Below are positions 44,988 to 53,155 of a stretch of 64,000 nucleotides of DNA, piece after piece; position 1 is the first letter of the stretch, and every line of letters begins with the position of its first letter. A program made the translations under genes and the position numbers. This stretch comes from Aequorivita vitellina (GTDB lineage Bacteria > Bacteroidota > Bacteroidia > Flavobacteriales > Flavobacteriaceae): positions 1 to 64,000 of the forward strand of contig NZ_JAIRBA010000011.1 of assembly GCF_022008365.1 (NCBI RefSeq). Direction: 5' to 3'. Under the pieces are notes generated by a model. It did no database searches and was not told the DNA's origin. It saw nothing but the letters and a program-made list of their open reading frames with translations.

Positions 44988-46232
44988 TTAGCCTCGATAG
45001 CTATCTTTGTTGTTTTTTGGATAACATAGATAGTATTTAACCACCGATGTAGAAAGCGCCTCTAAATTGAGCTGATCGCTCGCTTTTGCAACTTCTATTA
45101 TTTTTCCGTTTTTCTTTAATAAGTTGATGGTGTCTTTCTCCATGCTGTAAGCTTGGTTTTCAAGTTTTCCCGTAAAAACAAAATAAGACGCTTCTTCTAG
45201 GGTGATATTGAATGTGTCTGCTAATTGCTTTCGTTTTTCTTTTATTTTATGTTGTGGGAATACTTTTGACTTCACTTTAATCTTCAACAAATCTCTATTG
45301 AGTAACATTTTCGACAGATTTTTTAATACAAAATCATCGTTGTTTACCCACATCTTCATTGCCGAAATAATATCGTAATCGTCTAATTTTGAAAAAGTAT
45401 CGAGCACTTCTTCTGAAAAGTCATTTAAATTAATGGTGTTTTTCAGAAAAAAATTTAATCCCTTGCTTGCCGGAAGATCGACGCCTTGCGCTGTAAGTTG
45501 TTTGGCACGTTTTAAAACACGCACCAATAATTGTTCGGCAACTATACCGGTTTTGTGAAGATATACCTGCCAATACATAAGGCGACGCGCAACGAGAAAA
45601 TTCTCTACCGAATAAATGCCTTTTTCCTCAACTACCAAAGCATCGTTTTTTACGTTTAACATGGCAATAAGGCGTTGGGCATTTACTGTTCCCTCCGGAA
45701 CTCCAGTGTAAAAACTATCGCGTTTTAAGTAATCCAGCCTATCCATATCCAACTGTCCAGAAACCAATTGATGAAGAAACTTTCGAGGGTGTTGATCCTT
45801 AAAAATTTCAATAGCGAGCGTTAATTGCTTGTTAAACTTCTGGTTTAAAAGCTTCATAAATAACAACGAAATTTGTTCATGGCTAACGTTTTCAACAATA
45901 CTATGTTCCATCGCATGCGAAAAAGGACCGTGCCCAATATCGTGTAAAAGTATGGCTACATAAAGTGCTTCTTCTTCCTTTGCAGAAATTGCAACTCCCT
46001 TAGATTTAAGTACCTGCACTGCTTTTTGCATTAAAAACATGGCTCCCAGCGCATGATGAAAACGCGTGTGATGCGCTCCCGGATATACAATATACGAGAA
46101 CCCCATTTGCGAAATTCTACGAAGTCTCTGGAAATATTTATGCTCCATTAAATAAAAAACCAGTTTGCTGGGCACAGTAATAAAACCATAGATGGGATCG
46201 TTTATAGTTTTAAGCTTTGGAAGGGTTTTCAA
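44988..46232 (-). CDS. HD-domain phosphohydrolase (dGTPase-like)
   Basis: A 414-residue cytoplasmic protein. The HD metal site is seen as HHTRFHHALG (about residue 54-63), HDIGHGPFSHAMEHS (about 98-112) and a later DxxxR-like LDMDRLDYLKRDSF. This is the layout of SamHD1/dNTPase-like proteins, which remove triphosphate from deoxynucleotides. It is oriented toward lpxD, 120 bp away, and diverges from porX. Confidence 0.88.
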   Translation of the reverse strand: MKTLPKLKTINDPIYGFITVPSKLVFYLMEHKYFQRLRRISQMGFSYIVYPGAHHTRFHHALGAMFLMQKAVQVLKSKGVAISAKEEEALYVAILLHDIGHGPFSHAMEHSIVENVSHEQISLLFMKLLNQKFNKQLTLAIEIFKDQHPRKFLHQLVSGQLDMDRLDYLKRDSFYTGVPEGTVNAQRLIAMLNVKNDALVVEEKGIYSVENFLVARRLMYWQVYLHKTGIVAEQLLVRVLKRAKQLTAQGVDLPASKGLNFFLKNTINLNDFSEEVLDTFSKLDDYDIISAMKMWVNNDDFVLKNLSKMLLNRDLLKIKVKSKVFPQHKIKEKRKQLADTFNITLEEASYFVFTGKLENQAYSMEKDTINLLKKNGKIIEVAKASDQLNLEALSTSVVKYYLCYPKNNKDSYRG

Positions 46233-46262
46233 ACTTTAACTTTAAATTAGTAGCTTCAAAAA

Positions 46263-46291
46263 TTGTATGCGATAATTCGGCTATATTTTTG
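46263..46291 (+). promoter_or_regulatory. Promoter for porX
   Basis: TTG 46263-46265, an 18-nt spacer and TATTTTTG 46284-46291 give a full match, about 92 nt before the ATG. Confidence 0.6.
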
Positions 46292-46382
46292 AAGAAAATT
46301 CTTCAAAGTTTAGGAATTACTCACAAATTAAAATTAACTATACTCCTGTAAAATTAAGGAGCACAATGACAAATATACATAT

Positions 46383-47933
46383 ATGAGCGATATAAAAGTA
46401 CTATGGGTAGACGATGAAATAGATTTGCTTAAACCACATATTCTCTTTCTTGAAAATAAAAATTATAGCGTTACCACCGCTCAAAGTGGATCGGAAGCGT
46501 TAGAAGAAATAAAAAAAGAAAACTTCGATATTGTTTTTTTAGATGAAAACATGCCCGGGCTAACGGGTCTTGAAACCCTATCTGAAATTAAGGAACTTCA
46601 AGCCTCCATTCCGGTGGTAATGATTACCAAAAGTGAAGAAGAGTATATAATGGAAGAAGCCATTGGTTCTAAAATTGCCGATTATCTTATTAAGCCAGTT
46701 AACCCCAATCAAATACTATTGAGTTTAAAGAAAAATTTAGACCACAGCCGACTGGTTTCAGAAAAAACAACATCTAACTACCAGCAGGAATTCAGAAAAA
46801 TAGCCATGGATCTTTCAATGGTAAATAGCTTTGAAGAGTGGAAAGACCTATACACAAAGTTGGTGTACTGGGAGCTTGAATTAGAAGATATTGAAGATTC
46901 GGGTATGTTTGAAATTTTAGAATCTCAAAAAACCGAAGCAAACAGCCAGTTTTGTAAGTTTATCGACAAAAATTACCGCAATTGGTTTGAGGATGTGAGT
47001 GAGGCACCAATCATGTCGCACACACTTTTTAAAGAAAAAATTCAGCCTCAATTAACACAAGGCACCCCAACCCTACTAGTGGTAATAGACAATTTACGGT
47101 TCGATCAATGGAAGGCTTTTGAACCTACGGTTGCAAATATTTACAAAAAGACAAACGAAGAACTCTTCTGCAGTATTTTACCAACAGCAACACAGTATGC
47201 GCGTAATGCAATTTTTTCAGGATTAATGCCTAGCGATATGGAAAAACTACATCCCGATCTTTGGCTTAACGATACTGAAGATGGTGGAAAAAACATGAAA
47301 GAACAAGAGTTTTTTGATGCACAGTTAAAGCGACTGGGAATGAAACTTAATTGGAGTTATCACAAAATATCAAGCTTAAAACAAGGTAAAAAGCTAGTTG
47401 AAAATTTTAAAAGTCACAAGGATGAAGACTTAACTGTTGTTGTCTATAACTTTGTAGATATGTTATCGCACTCCAAAACGGAAATGGAGGTTATAAAGGA
47501 ATTAGCCTCAAACGATAAATCGTACCGTTCGCTTACCCAAAGTTGGTTTAAAAATTCGCCTTTGCTAGAAATTATACAGCAGGCAGCACGATTAGGATTT
47601 AAATTAATAATTACCACAGACCACGGAACAATTAATGTAAAAAACCCGTCAAAAGTAATTGGCGATAAAAACACAAGCCTAAACCTTAGGTATAAAACCG
47701 GAAAAAGTTTAACCTATGAAGATAAAGAAGTATTGGCAGCAAAAGACCCGAAATCTATACAATTGCCAACCATTAACATGAGTAGCTCATTTATTTTTGC
47801 AAAGGGCGATTACTTTTTTGCCTATCCCAACAATTACAATCACTATGTAAGTTATTATAGAAATACCTATCAACACGGAGGCGTTTCATTAGAAGAAATG
47901 ATAATTCCTTTCTCTGTTTTTACCCCTAAGTAA
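46383..47933 (+). CDS. porX: PorX response regulator with PglZ domain
   Basis: A 516-residue regulator. The receiver domain (about 1-125) has Asp pairs in WVDDEIDLL, phospho-acceptor Asp53 in VFLDENMPG, and Lys in YLIKPVNP. An alkaline-phosphatase-like PglZ domain follows (about 200-516), with VVIDNLRFDQW and TTDHGTI as metal-site phrases. PorX acts with PorY and SigP to control type IX secretion genes and gliding in this phylum, and its PglZ domain has been described as a phosphodiesterase. No porY lies nearby. It has a full promoter of its own and diverges from the HD gene. Confidence 0.95.
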   Translation: MSDIKVLWVDDEIDLLKPHILFLENKNYSVTTAQSGSEALEEIKKENFDIVFLDENMPGLTGLETLSEIKELQASIPVVMITKSEEEYIMEEAIGSKIADYLIKPVNPNQILLSLKKNLDHSRLVSEKTTSNYQQEFRKIAMDLSMVNSFEEWKDLYTKLVYWELELEDIEDSGMFEILESQKTEANSQFCKFIDKNYRNWFEDVSEAPIMSHTLFKEKIQPQLTQGTPTLLVVIDNLRFDQWKAFEPTVANIYKKTNEELFCSILPTATQYARNAIFSGLMPSDMEKLHPDLWLNDTEDGGKNMKEQEFFDAQLKRLGMKLNWSYHKISSLKQGKKLVENFKSHKDEDLTVVVYNFVDMLSHSKTEMEVIKELASNDKSYRSLTQSWFKNSPLLEIIQQAARLGFKLIITTDHGTINVKNPSKVIGDKNTSLNLRYKTGKSLTYEDKEVLAAKDPKSIQLPTINMSSSFIFAKGDYFFAYPNNYNHYVSYYRNTYQHGGVSLEEMIIPFSVFTPK

Positions 47934-48026
47934 TTAATTATCAAATATTTATTTGGGTGTGTTTTGCAATTTTTCAGCTAATTTCATTACTAATTGATTA
48001 TTAGCTATATTCGCATTGATTTTATT

Positions 48027-48440
48027 ATGGAACGCAACTATACCGAAAATGAAATTAATGAAGTAGCTACCAGCCTGTTAGACCAATCAACATCAAAAAT
48101 TTTTCTTTTTTATGGCGAAATGGGGGTTGGAAAAACCACTTTAATCAAGGAGATGGTAAAGCAGCTTGGGGTGGAAGACCCATCGAGCAGCCCTTCCTTT
48201 TCTATAGTAAATGAATACGAGTCGAACGCAGGTTTAGTATATCATTTTGATTTTTACAGAATAAACAATTATACCGAAGCGTACGACATTGGTCTTGAAG
48301 ATTATTTATACAGTGAAAATTACGTTTTTATTGAATGGCCAGATAAAATAAATCCCCTCTTGCCTGAAAACGCAACTAACATATATATTAAAGCAAACAC
48401 TAACGGAAGTAGAAACATAAAAATTAAGCCTATGAGTTAA
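48027..48440 (+). CDS. tsaE: tRNA threonylcarbamoyladenosine synthesis ATPase TsaE
   Basis: A 137-residue P-loop protein that partners TsaB and TsaD in making t6A37 of tRNA. Walker A is GEMGVGKTTL (about residue 31-40), followed by SSPSFSIVNEY, and HFDFYRI and FIEWPDKI match the family. ATG 48027 is chosen over an extension to 47994, because the family begins just before this point and the extension is unlike a protein. Confidence 0.94.
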   Translation: MERNYTENEINEVATSLLDQSTSKIFLFYGEMGVGKTTLIKEMVKQLGVEDPSSSPSFSIVNEYESNAGLVYHFDFYRINNYTEAYDIGLEDYLYSENYVFIEWPDKINPLLPENATNIYIKANTNGSRNIKIKPMS

Positions 48441-48557
48441 AATTGTAACGAAAAATAAAATATTTAAAATTACTTTTTAGTTGTTCGCCCCAAATCGCAA
48501 TAATTATAAAGCAGGAAGAATATTCCAAAAAAATTTATAAATATAGTAGAAAAATAG

Positions 48558-48590
48558 TTGGTTTTTTTAACTAATTTCATGGTAGGTTTG
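48558..48590 (+). promoter_or_regulatory. Promoter for overlapping module 1
   Basis: TTG 48558-48560, a 22-nt spacer and TAGGTTTG 48583-48590, 32 nt before the lipoprotein ATG. The same box and the same downstream text (AACCTCACAAAAAC) precede module 2. Confidence 0.7.
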
Positions 48591-48622
48591 AACTATTAAT
48601 AACCTCACAAAAACTATATATT

Positions 48623-48763
48623 ATGAAAACTCTAAAGTATTTACTTATCGTAACAATTTTTTCACTTGGAACTTTTGCTTCTTGTACCCCAGAAAGCATT
48701 CAAGATGAACAAACACCCCAACAAATCAAAAAGAGCGACATCATCATACCTAGTAACGGGTAG
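48623..48763 (+). CDS. Small lipoprotein (46 aa), module 1
   Basis: A short gene reading M-K-T-L-K with a hydrophobic core, then lipobox FASC (Cys21) and CTPESIQDEQTPQQIKKSDIII to a TAG. It should be a lipoprotein of about 26 mature residues. The last 59 nt overlap the start of the 170-aa membrane protein in the +1 frame. A near copy with the same length, lipobox and overlap lies at 49601. The conserved mature text CTPExIQDEQTxQQI in both copies argues for real translation. Function unknown. Confidence 0.75.
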   Translation: MKTLKYLLIVTIFSLGTFASCTPESIQDEQTPQQIKKSDIIIPSNG

Positions 48764-49217
48764 TCTTATTGCGCTAATTATAGCAGCAACACCTTATATT
48801 TTTTATTCCTATACAAGTTTCCCACAAACAAAAACGTGGGAAACTATTTTATTTACATACGAGGCCAATTGGTATCAAAAAATTCAGGTATCTGTATGGA
48901 CCATGATGGGTAAATTTGTACCGATTCTTCTTTTGGGTATTTGGTTTATAACCTGCAAGCACTGGTGGTACCACGTAATTCTTATCCCCATCGGTATGTT
49001 TGCTTTTCAATTATTTAGTGTTATAAATGATGATGTAGGAATTACTGATGAAGTTGAAATATGGTGGCTTTTCCCTATAATGCTTATAATTATTCCTTTT
49101 GTCTATCTTATTAAAGCGAAATTGTCGAACGCTTTGACAGAAAAAGACATGAAAACATTTGAAGAAGAGTTAGGGCAGAAAAAATCGTTTTGGGATCAGA
49201 TAAAAGATTTATTCTAA
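48705..49217 (+). CDS. Three-helix membrane protein (170 aa), module 1
   Basis: ATG 48705 lies inside the small lipoprotein gene (82 nt from its start, +1 frame). A longer reading from TTG 48666 would run through the lipoprotein frame and is rejected. Three hydrophobic helices are at about residues 18-36, 66-84 and 88-112, with a fourth near 118-138. The conserved phrase TCKHWWYH and the ending QKKSFWDQIKDLF recur in the paralogue at 49683. No family or function is recognised. Confidence 0.75.
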   Translation: MNKHPNKSKRATSSYLVTGSLIALIIAATPYIFYSYTSFPQTKTWETILFTYEANWYQKIQVSVWTMMGKFVPILLLGIWFITCKHWWYHVILIPIGMFAFQLFSVINDDVGITDEVEIWWLFPIMLIIIPFVYLIKAKLSNALTEKDMKTFEEELGQKKSFWDQIKDLF

Positions 49218-49600
49218 TTGTGAAGTTGATGTAACTATCATATATTAACCTATCTTAGCATTTCCGTATTTATTATTCCTATTTTAAAATAACCTTTACT
49301 AAATATGGAAAATAGACTGCGACAAACCTTCGGTTTGTACAACTTTAACCTAATTTAAAAACAAACTATCAATTTCTAAAAACAGGAAAAAAATAAACAA
49401 CTGCAGCTATTTGCACAGCAAAAATTGTAGCTTTAGGTTTTAACATTTAATTAAAAATTAACACGAAACAACGCTTTTGAACGTTATTTAAATGAATTTA
49501 AGCGTATTAAAACCTGTAAATATACAATTAACATAATTATTAATAATAAGTTTTTTGGGCGTAGGTTTGACTCATATTAACCTCACAAAAACTTATTATT
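49218..49600. other. Gap between the two modules
   Basis: Nothing coding is seen. A hairpin of 7 bp (ACAAACC/GGTTTGT, 49322-49338, loop TTC) follows the first module without a T-tract. Long A/T-rich text, including repeated TTAACATTTAATTAAAAATTAACA, precedes the second promoter. Confidence 0.5.
49562..49569 (+). promoter_or_regulatory. -7 box for overlapping module 2
   Basis: TAGGTTTG, the same box as module 1, 31 nt before the lipoprotein ATG and followed by the same AACCTCACAAAAAC text. The upstream TTG is degraded to ATT. Confidence 0.55.
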
Positions 49601-49741
49601 ATGAAAAACTTAAAACTTATTTTTGTAGCTGCAATTTTTGCCGCAGGATTATTCGCTTCTTGCACCCCAGAAGGAATTCAAGATGAACAAACCACACAAC
49701 AAATCGACGTCAGAACGGTTAAGGTTCCGCCAGCCGGATAA
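49601..49741 (+). CDS. Small lipoprotein (46 aa), module 2
   Basis: Identical in length to the module 1 lipoprotein. It begins MKNLKLIFVAAIFAAG, has lipobox FASC with Cys21, and matches CTPEGIQDEQTTQQI, then diverges to a basic, proline-rich end (VRTVKVPPAG) and a TAA. The last 59 nt overlap the downstream membrane protein, with the same 82-nt offset as in module 1. Confidence 0.75.
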   Translation: MKNLKLIFVAAIFAAGLFASCTPEGIQDEQTTQQIDVRTVKVPPAG

Positions 49742-50216
49742 AAAAAGTTTAATACAAGGAGGCATAATTGTATTTATTATAGCGTGTACTCCTTTTATTT
49801 ATTACGCATACGAAAGTTTCCCAAGCGACACACAAGTTTGGGAAACTTTTTTATTTACATTCACCACCAAATATCCTAACTTAAATCAATACGCTTGGTT
49901 TTTAACCGGAAAAGTAATCCCTGTTATTTTATTATTTATTTGGTTTTTTACTTGCAAACACTGGTGGCACTGGATTATATTGGTTCCACTTTCTATGTAT
50001 ATTTTTCAATTTGTCAACATTTTGAACCAGAATCTAAATGCTGATGAAGTTGAGATTATTTATGTAGTACCAATTATGATGATTGTAATTCCCTTCGTGT
50101 ATTTAATTAGAGCCAAACTCTTTAGCCAAATGCGACAAGACGATTTAAAATCTTTTGAAAAAGAACTTCTCGAAAAACAGTCGTTTTGGCAGCAAATAAA
50201 AGATCTCTTTCGCTAA
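49683..50216 (+). CDS. Three-helix membrane protein (177 aa), module 2
   Basis: ATG 49683 lies 82 nt inside the small lipoprotein gene, +1 frame, exactly as in module 1. The protein parallels the 170-aa paralogue: three to four helices (about residues 26-43, 73-92, 96-118, 124-145), FTCKHWWHW in the second loop, DEVEI, and the ending LLEKQSFWQQIKDLFR. The paralogues share the membrane-facing half and differ most at the N terminus. Function unknown. The start of ald is 57 bp downstream. Confidence 0.75.
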   Translation: MNKPHNKSTSERLRFRQPDKKSLIQGGIIVFIIACTPFIYYAYESFPSDTQVWETFLFTFTTKYPNLNQYAWFLTGKVIPVILLFIWFFTCKHWWHWIILVPLSMYIFQFVNILNQNLNADEVEIIYVVPIMMIVIPFVYLIRAKLFSQMRQDDLKSFEKELLEKQSFWQQIKDLFR

Positions 50217-50273
50217 TCATTCTGTTATAGGTTTAAAAATTATTCCGTAAATTGAGACTGCCAAATTAACATA

Positions 50274-51473
50274 ATGTCAAAACCAAAATCACCCTTTACA
50301 CGGGCACAATTGCTTCCGCAGGAAGAAACACTAGAAATCTCGAAACAAAAAGGAGAACTTTTTATCGGTATTCCAAAGGAAGCATATTTTCAGGAAAAAC
50401 GAATTTGCTTAACCCCCGACGCCGTTAACGCTATTATAAACAATGGCCACCGGGTGCTAATTGAAAATGGCGCGGGTACCGAGGCTGGGTTTTCAGATAA
50501 AGATTATTCGGAAGCTGGAGCCGAAATGACCACTGATAAAAAAAAGGTGTTTGGATGCCCAATGGTTTTAAAAGTTGAGCCCCCCACGCTGGAAGAGCTT
50601 GAATTGATAAATCCAAAAACGGTTTTAATATCTGCTTTACAGTTAAAAACGAGGCAGAAATCATATTTCGAAACATTATCAAAAAAGAAAATAACGGCTT
50701 TAGCTTTTGAATTTATTAAGGATGAAGATCACAGCTACCCCGCCGTTAAAGCACTAAGCGAAATTGCAGGCACAGCCTCTGTACTCATCGCAGCCGAATT
50801 AATGGTAAATGCAAAAAAAGGAAACGGTTTGCTATTCGGTAATATTAGCGGGGTTCCACCGGTTGAAGTAGTAGTTATTGGCGCAGGCACCGTGGGTGAA
50901 TTTGCCACGAGATCTGCATTGGGCCTAGGCGCAAATGTCAAGGTTTTCGACAGCTCCATTACTAAGCTCAGAAAAATTCAAACTAATGTTGGAAGTATAT
51001 TATATACTTCAACCGTCCAACCTAAAAACCTTATGAAGGCTTTACGCCGATGCGATGTAGCCATTGGCGCCGTTAGAGGGCATAATCGCGCTCCCGTTAT
51101 CGTAACAGACGAAATGGTGCGTAATATGAAAAAAGGTGCCGTTATTATTGATGTTTGCGTAGATATGGGTGGGTGTTTTGAAACAACAGAAATGACGAGC
51201 CATGACTCCCCTACTTTTATTAAACACGACGTTATACATTACGGGGTTCCAAATATTCCCGCTCGTTACCCTAAAACTGCATCTATTTCTATTAGTAACA
51301 TATTCACCCCCTATCTATTAGAAATGGCAGAAGGTGGCGGACTTGAAAACGCCATTCGCTTTGACAATGGTTTAAAAAATGGTTTGTACTTTTACCGCGG
51401 AATTTTAACAAGTAAAGCAGTTGCAGATTGGTTTGATATGCCGTATAGCGACATAAACTTGATAATTTTCTAA
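50274..51473 (+). CDS. ald: Alanine dehydrogenase
   Basis: A 399-residue NAD-dependent enzyme that interconverts alanine and pyruvate with ammonia. The family signatures are IGIPKEAYFQEKRICLTPDAV near the N terminus and VVVIGAGTVGEFATRSALGLGANVKVFDSS as the Rossmann loop (about 198-226). The length is slightly above the usual 370 because of an N-terminal extension of about 25 residues. The NAD(P) transhydrogenase alpha subunit is a related family; overall length favours ald. Confidence 0.9.
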   Translation: MSKPKSPFTRAQLLPQEETLEISKQKGELFIGIPKEAYFQEKRICLTPDAVNAIINNGHRVLIENGAGTEAGFSDKDYSEAGAEMTTDKKKVFGCPMVLKVEPPTLEELELINPKTVLISALQLKTRQKSYFETLSKKKITALAFEFIKDEDHSYPAVKALSEIAGTASVLIAAELMVNAKKGNGLLFGNISGVPPVEVVVIGAGTVGEFATRSALGLGANVKVFDSSITKLRKIQTNVGSILYTSTVQPKNLMKALRRCDVAIGAVRGHNRAPVIVTDEMVRNMKKGAVIIDVCVDMGGCFETTEMTSHDSPTFIKHDVIHYGVPNIPARYPKTASISISNIFTPYLLEMAEGGGLENAIRFDNGLKNGLYFYRGILTSKAVADWFDMPYSDINLIIF

Positions 51474-51521
51474 AACAAATTCGGAATAACTTCGAATTAA
51501 AAAAATCCCAAATGTTTAAAA

Positions 51522-51899
51522 ATGAAATTAGCGTATAGATTGGTATATTTTTCCGGAGGCTTTTTAATAGGAATAGCACTTCTATTTTTTATTCTCAGCG
51601 GCAAAAAAACTTCCTGTGCTTACGGTCCTGAAGCTAGAACACTTAAAAATATTCGTCTAAAAGAACGCGCCTTTTCAGAAGAAACACTTCGTATTCTTCA
51701 AGAAAATAAAATGGATACTTCGGTAGTTTCAACACTGCTTAAAGATGGTGACGTGCTTTTTTCTGAAAGTAATACCAATTTAGATTCTTGTAGAATATAT
51801 ACAATTGTTGGTGAAATTTCAGAAAAAAATCTAAAGCTAATCATTGAAAACTGCGAGGAATTGGCCACTGTGCAAAACGTAAAAATAAATACCAAGTAA
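51522..51899 (+). CDS. Membrane-anchored DUF4258-like protein
   Basis: A 125-residue protein with one N-terminal membrane helix (about residues 7-28) followed by a small soluble domain. KKTSCAYGPEARTLKNIRLKER and the later CRIYTIVG and CEELATVQNVKI resemble DUF4258-type Bacteroidetes proteins by memory only. It is 48 bp after ald and ends just before the oppositely oriented proline dehydrogenase. Function unknown. Confidence 0.65.
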   Translation: MKLAYRLVYFSGGFLIGIALLFFILSGKKTSCAYGPEARTLKNIRLKERAFSEETLRILQENKMDTSVVSTLLKDGDVLFSESNTNLDSCRIYTIVGEISEKNLKLIIENCEELATVQNVKINTK

Positions 51900-51912
51900 T
51901 TTTTACGGCTAA

Positions 51913-53085
51913 TTATAGTTTTCGGCGTGCGCGTTCCTTTTTTAGAAGTGTAAGTTCGCGACTCGTCTGCCCTGCTACCGAAGTATTCTCTTCAGCACGA
52001 CGAATTAAATAGGGCATCACATCTTTTACTGGGCCAAAGGGAATGTATTTGGAAACATTGTAACCCTCAGCGCCCAAATTAAAGGTTATATGGTCGCTCA
52101 TTCCATAAAGTTGACCAAACCAAATACGTTCATCACTGCGAGAAATGCCCTTCTCTTCCATCATTTCCATTGCCAAATAAGTGCTCAACTCATTGTGGGT
52201 GCCTATGTACAATTCAATGTCACTTAAATTGTCCATAATGTATTTCATGATTTCATTAAAATTGTCGTCCGTTGCTTTTTTACTTACACATATTGGCGAT
52301 TTGTAACCATTATCAAGTGCACGTTCGTTTTCCTTTTCTAAATAAGCGCCTCTTACAATTTTAAAACCGAGTTTATATCCTTTTAACTGCGCTCTTTTGT
52401 GTAGCTTTTTTAAATAATCTAAACGATCCCATCTATAGCATTGCAGGGTGTTAAACACAATAGGACGCTCTTTGTTGTACTTTTCCATCATGCGCTCACA
52501 AAGTTCGTCTGCTGCGTCCTGCATCCAGTATTCTTCAGCATCAATTAACAAACTTATACCACATTCGTGAGCTGTTTGGGAAACACGGTCGTACCGAGCT
52601 TCAATGTTTAGCCACTGAAGTTTTTCAGTTTCATTTAAAGCTTGTTTTTTAGTTACTTTTTTAAAAACATCAAAACGCCCAAAACCAGTAGGTTTAAATA
52701 CTGAAAATGGCATGGCTTTTTTATTCTGTGCAAAGCGCGTTAACTCATTTACTTTTGCTGCTGTTGCATCAAATTGTGCATCCTCTTCCTTCCCTTCAAC
52801 AGAGTAGTCTAGAATTGAGCAAACGCCAACATCAGATAGTCTATCTACGGTAGACATGCAGTCCGTTTCACTCACTCCTCCACAAAAATGATCAAATACT
52901 GTAGAACGTATTAATCCTTCTACCGGTAAATTTACATTTAGAGCAAATTTTGTAACTGCCGTGCCTATTCGTACCAATGGTTCTTTTGAAATCATTTTAA
53001 AAAGAAAATAGGCTCTTTCCAGTTCAGAGTCACTCTTTAATCGGAAAGCTGTTTCAGTATTGTCAAAAAGGGAATTTGAAATCAT
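51913..53085 (-). CDS. Proline dehydrogenase
   Basis: A 390-residue FAD enzyme that oxidises proline to pyrroline-5-carboxylate. A TIM-barrel domain carries LLIDAEEYWMQ, the Lys of LGFKIVRGAYLEKE, the Glu of GTHNE and RAEENTSVAGQ near the C terminus, typical of PRODH. It is single-domain, unlike PutA. A TATATTTG box 20 bp before its ATG gives a nearly leaderless transcript. Confidence 0.92.
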   Translation of the reverse strand: MISNSLFDNTETAFRLKSDSELERAYFLFKMISKEPLVRIGTAVTKFALNVNLPVEGLIRSTVFDHFCGGVSETDCMSTVDRLSDVGVCSILDYSVEGKEEDAQFDATAAKVNELTRFAQNKKAMPFSVFKPTGFGRFDVFKKVTKKQALNETEKLQWLNIEARYDRVSQTAHECGISLLIDAEEYWMQDAADELCERMMEKYNKERPIVFNTLQCYRWDRLDYLKKLHKRAQLKGYKLGFKIVRGAYLEKENERALDNGYKSPICVSKKATDDNFNEIMKYIMDNLSDIELYIGTHNELSTYLAMEMMEEKGISRSDERIWFGQLYGMSDHITFNLGAEGYNVSKYIPFGPVKDVMPYLIRRAEENTSVAGQTSRELTLLKKERARRKL

Positions 53086-53089
53086 AAAA

Positions 53090-53123
53090 TTGAATATAAA
53101 GTGTACAAATATAGTTAGATTTG
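53090..53123 (+). promoter_or_regulatory. Promoter for aroB
   Basis: TTG 53090-53092, a 23-nt spacer and TAGATTTG 53116-53123. The -7 box is 32 nt before the aroB ATG. On the opposite strand, TATATTTG (53106-53113) serves proline dehydrogenase, so the divergent -7 boxes lie within 18 bp of each other. Confidence 0.6.
53106..53113 (-). promoter_or_regulatory. -7 box for proline dehydrogenase
   Basis: On the minus strand this reads TATATTTG, about 20 nt before the ATG. The TTG element is missing at the expected distance. Confidence 0.4.
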
Positions 53124-53155
53124 ACTTCTGAATATGTGACTAAAATCAATATTTA

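Noticed and set aside
48666-48704. Longer start for the module 1 membrane protein
   Set aside because: The reading from TTG 48666 runs through the lipoprotein frame; the identical 82-nt offset of the ATG in both modules supports ATG 48705.
49322-49338. Terminator after module 1
   Set aside because: A 7-bp hairpin without a T-tract; it may affect transcription but is not a standard terminator.
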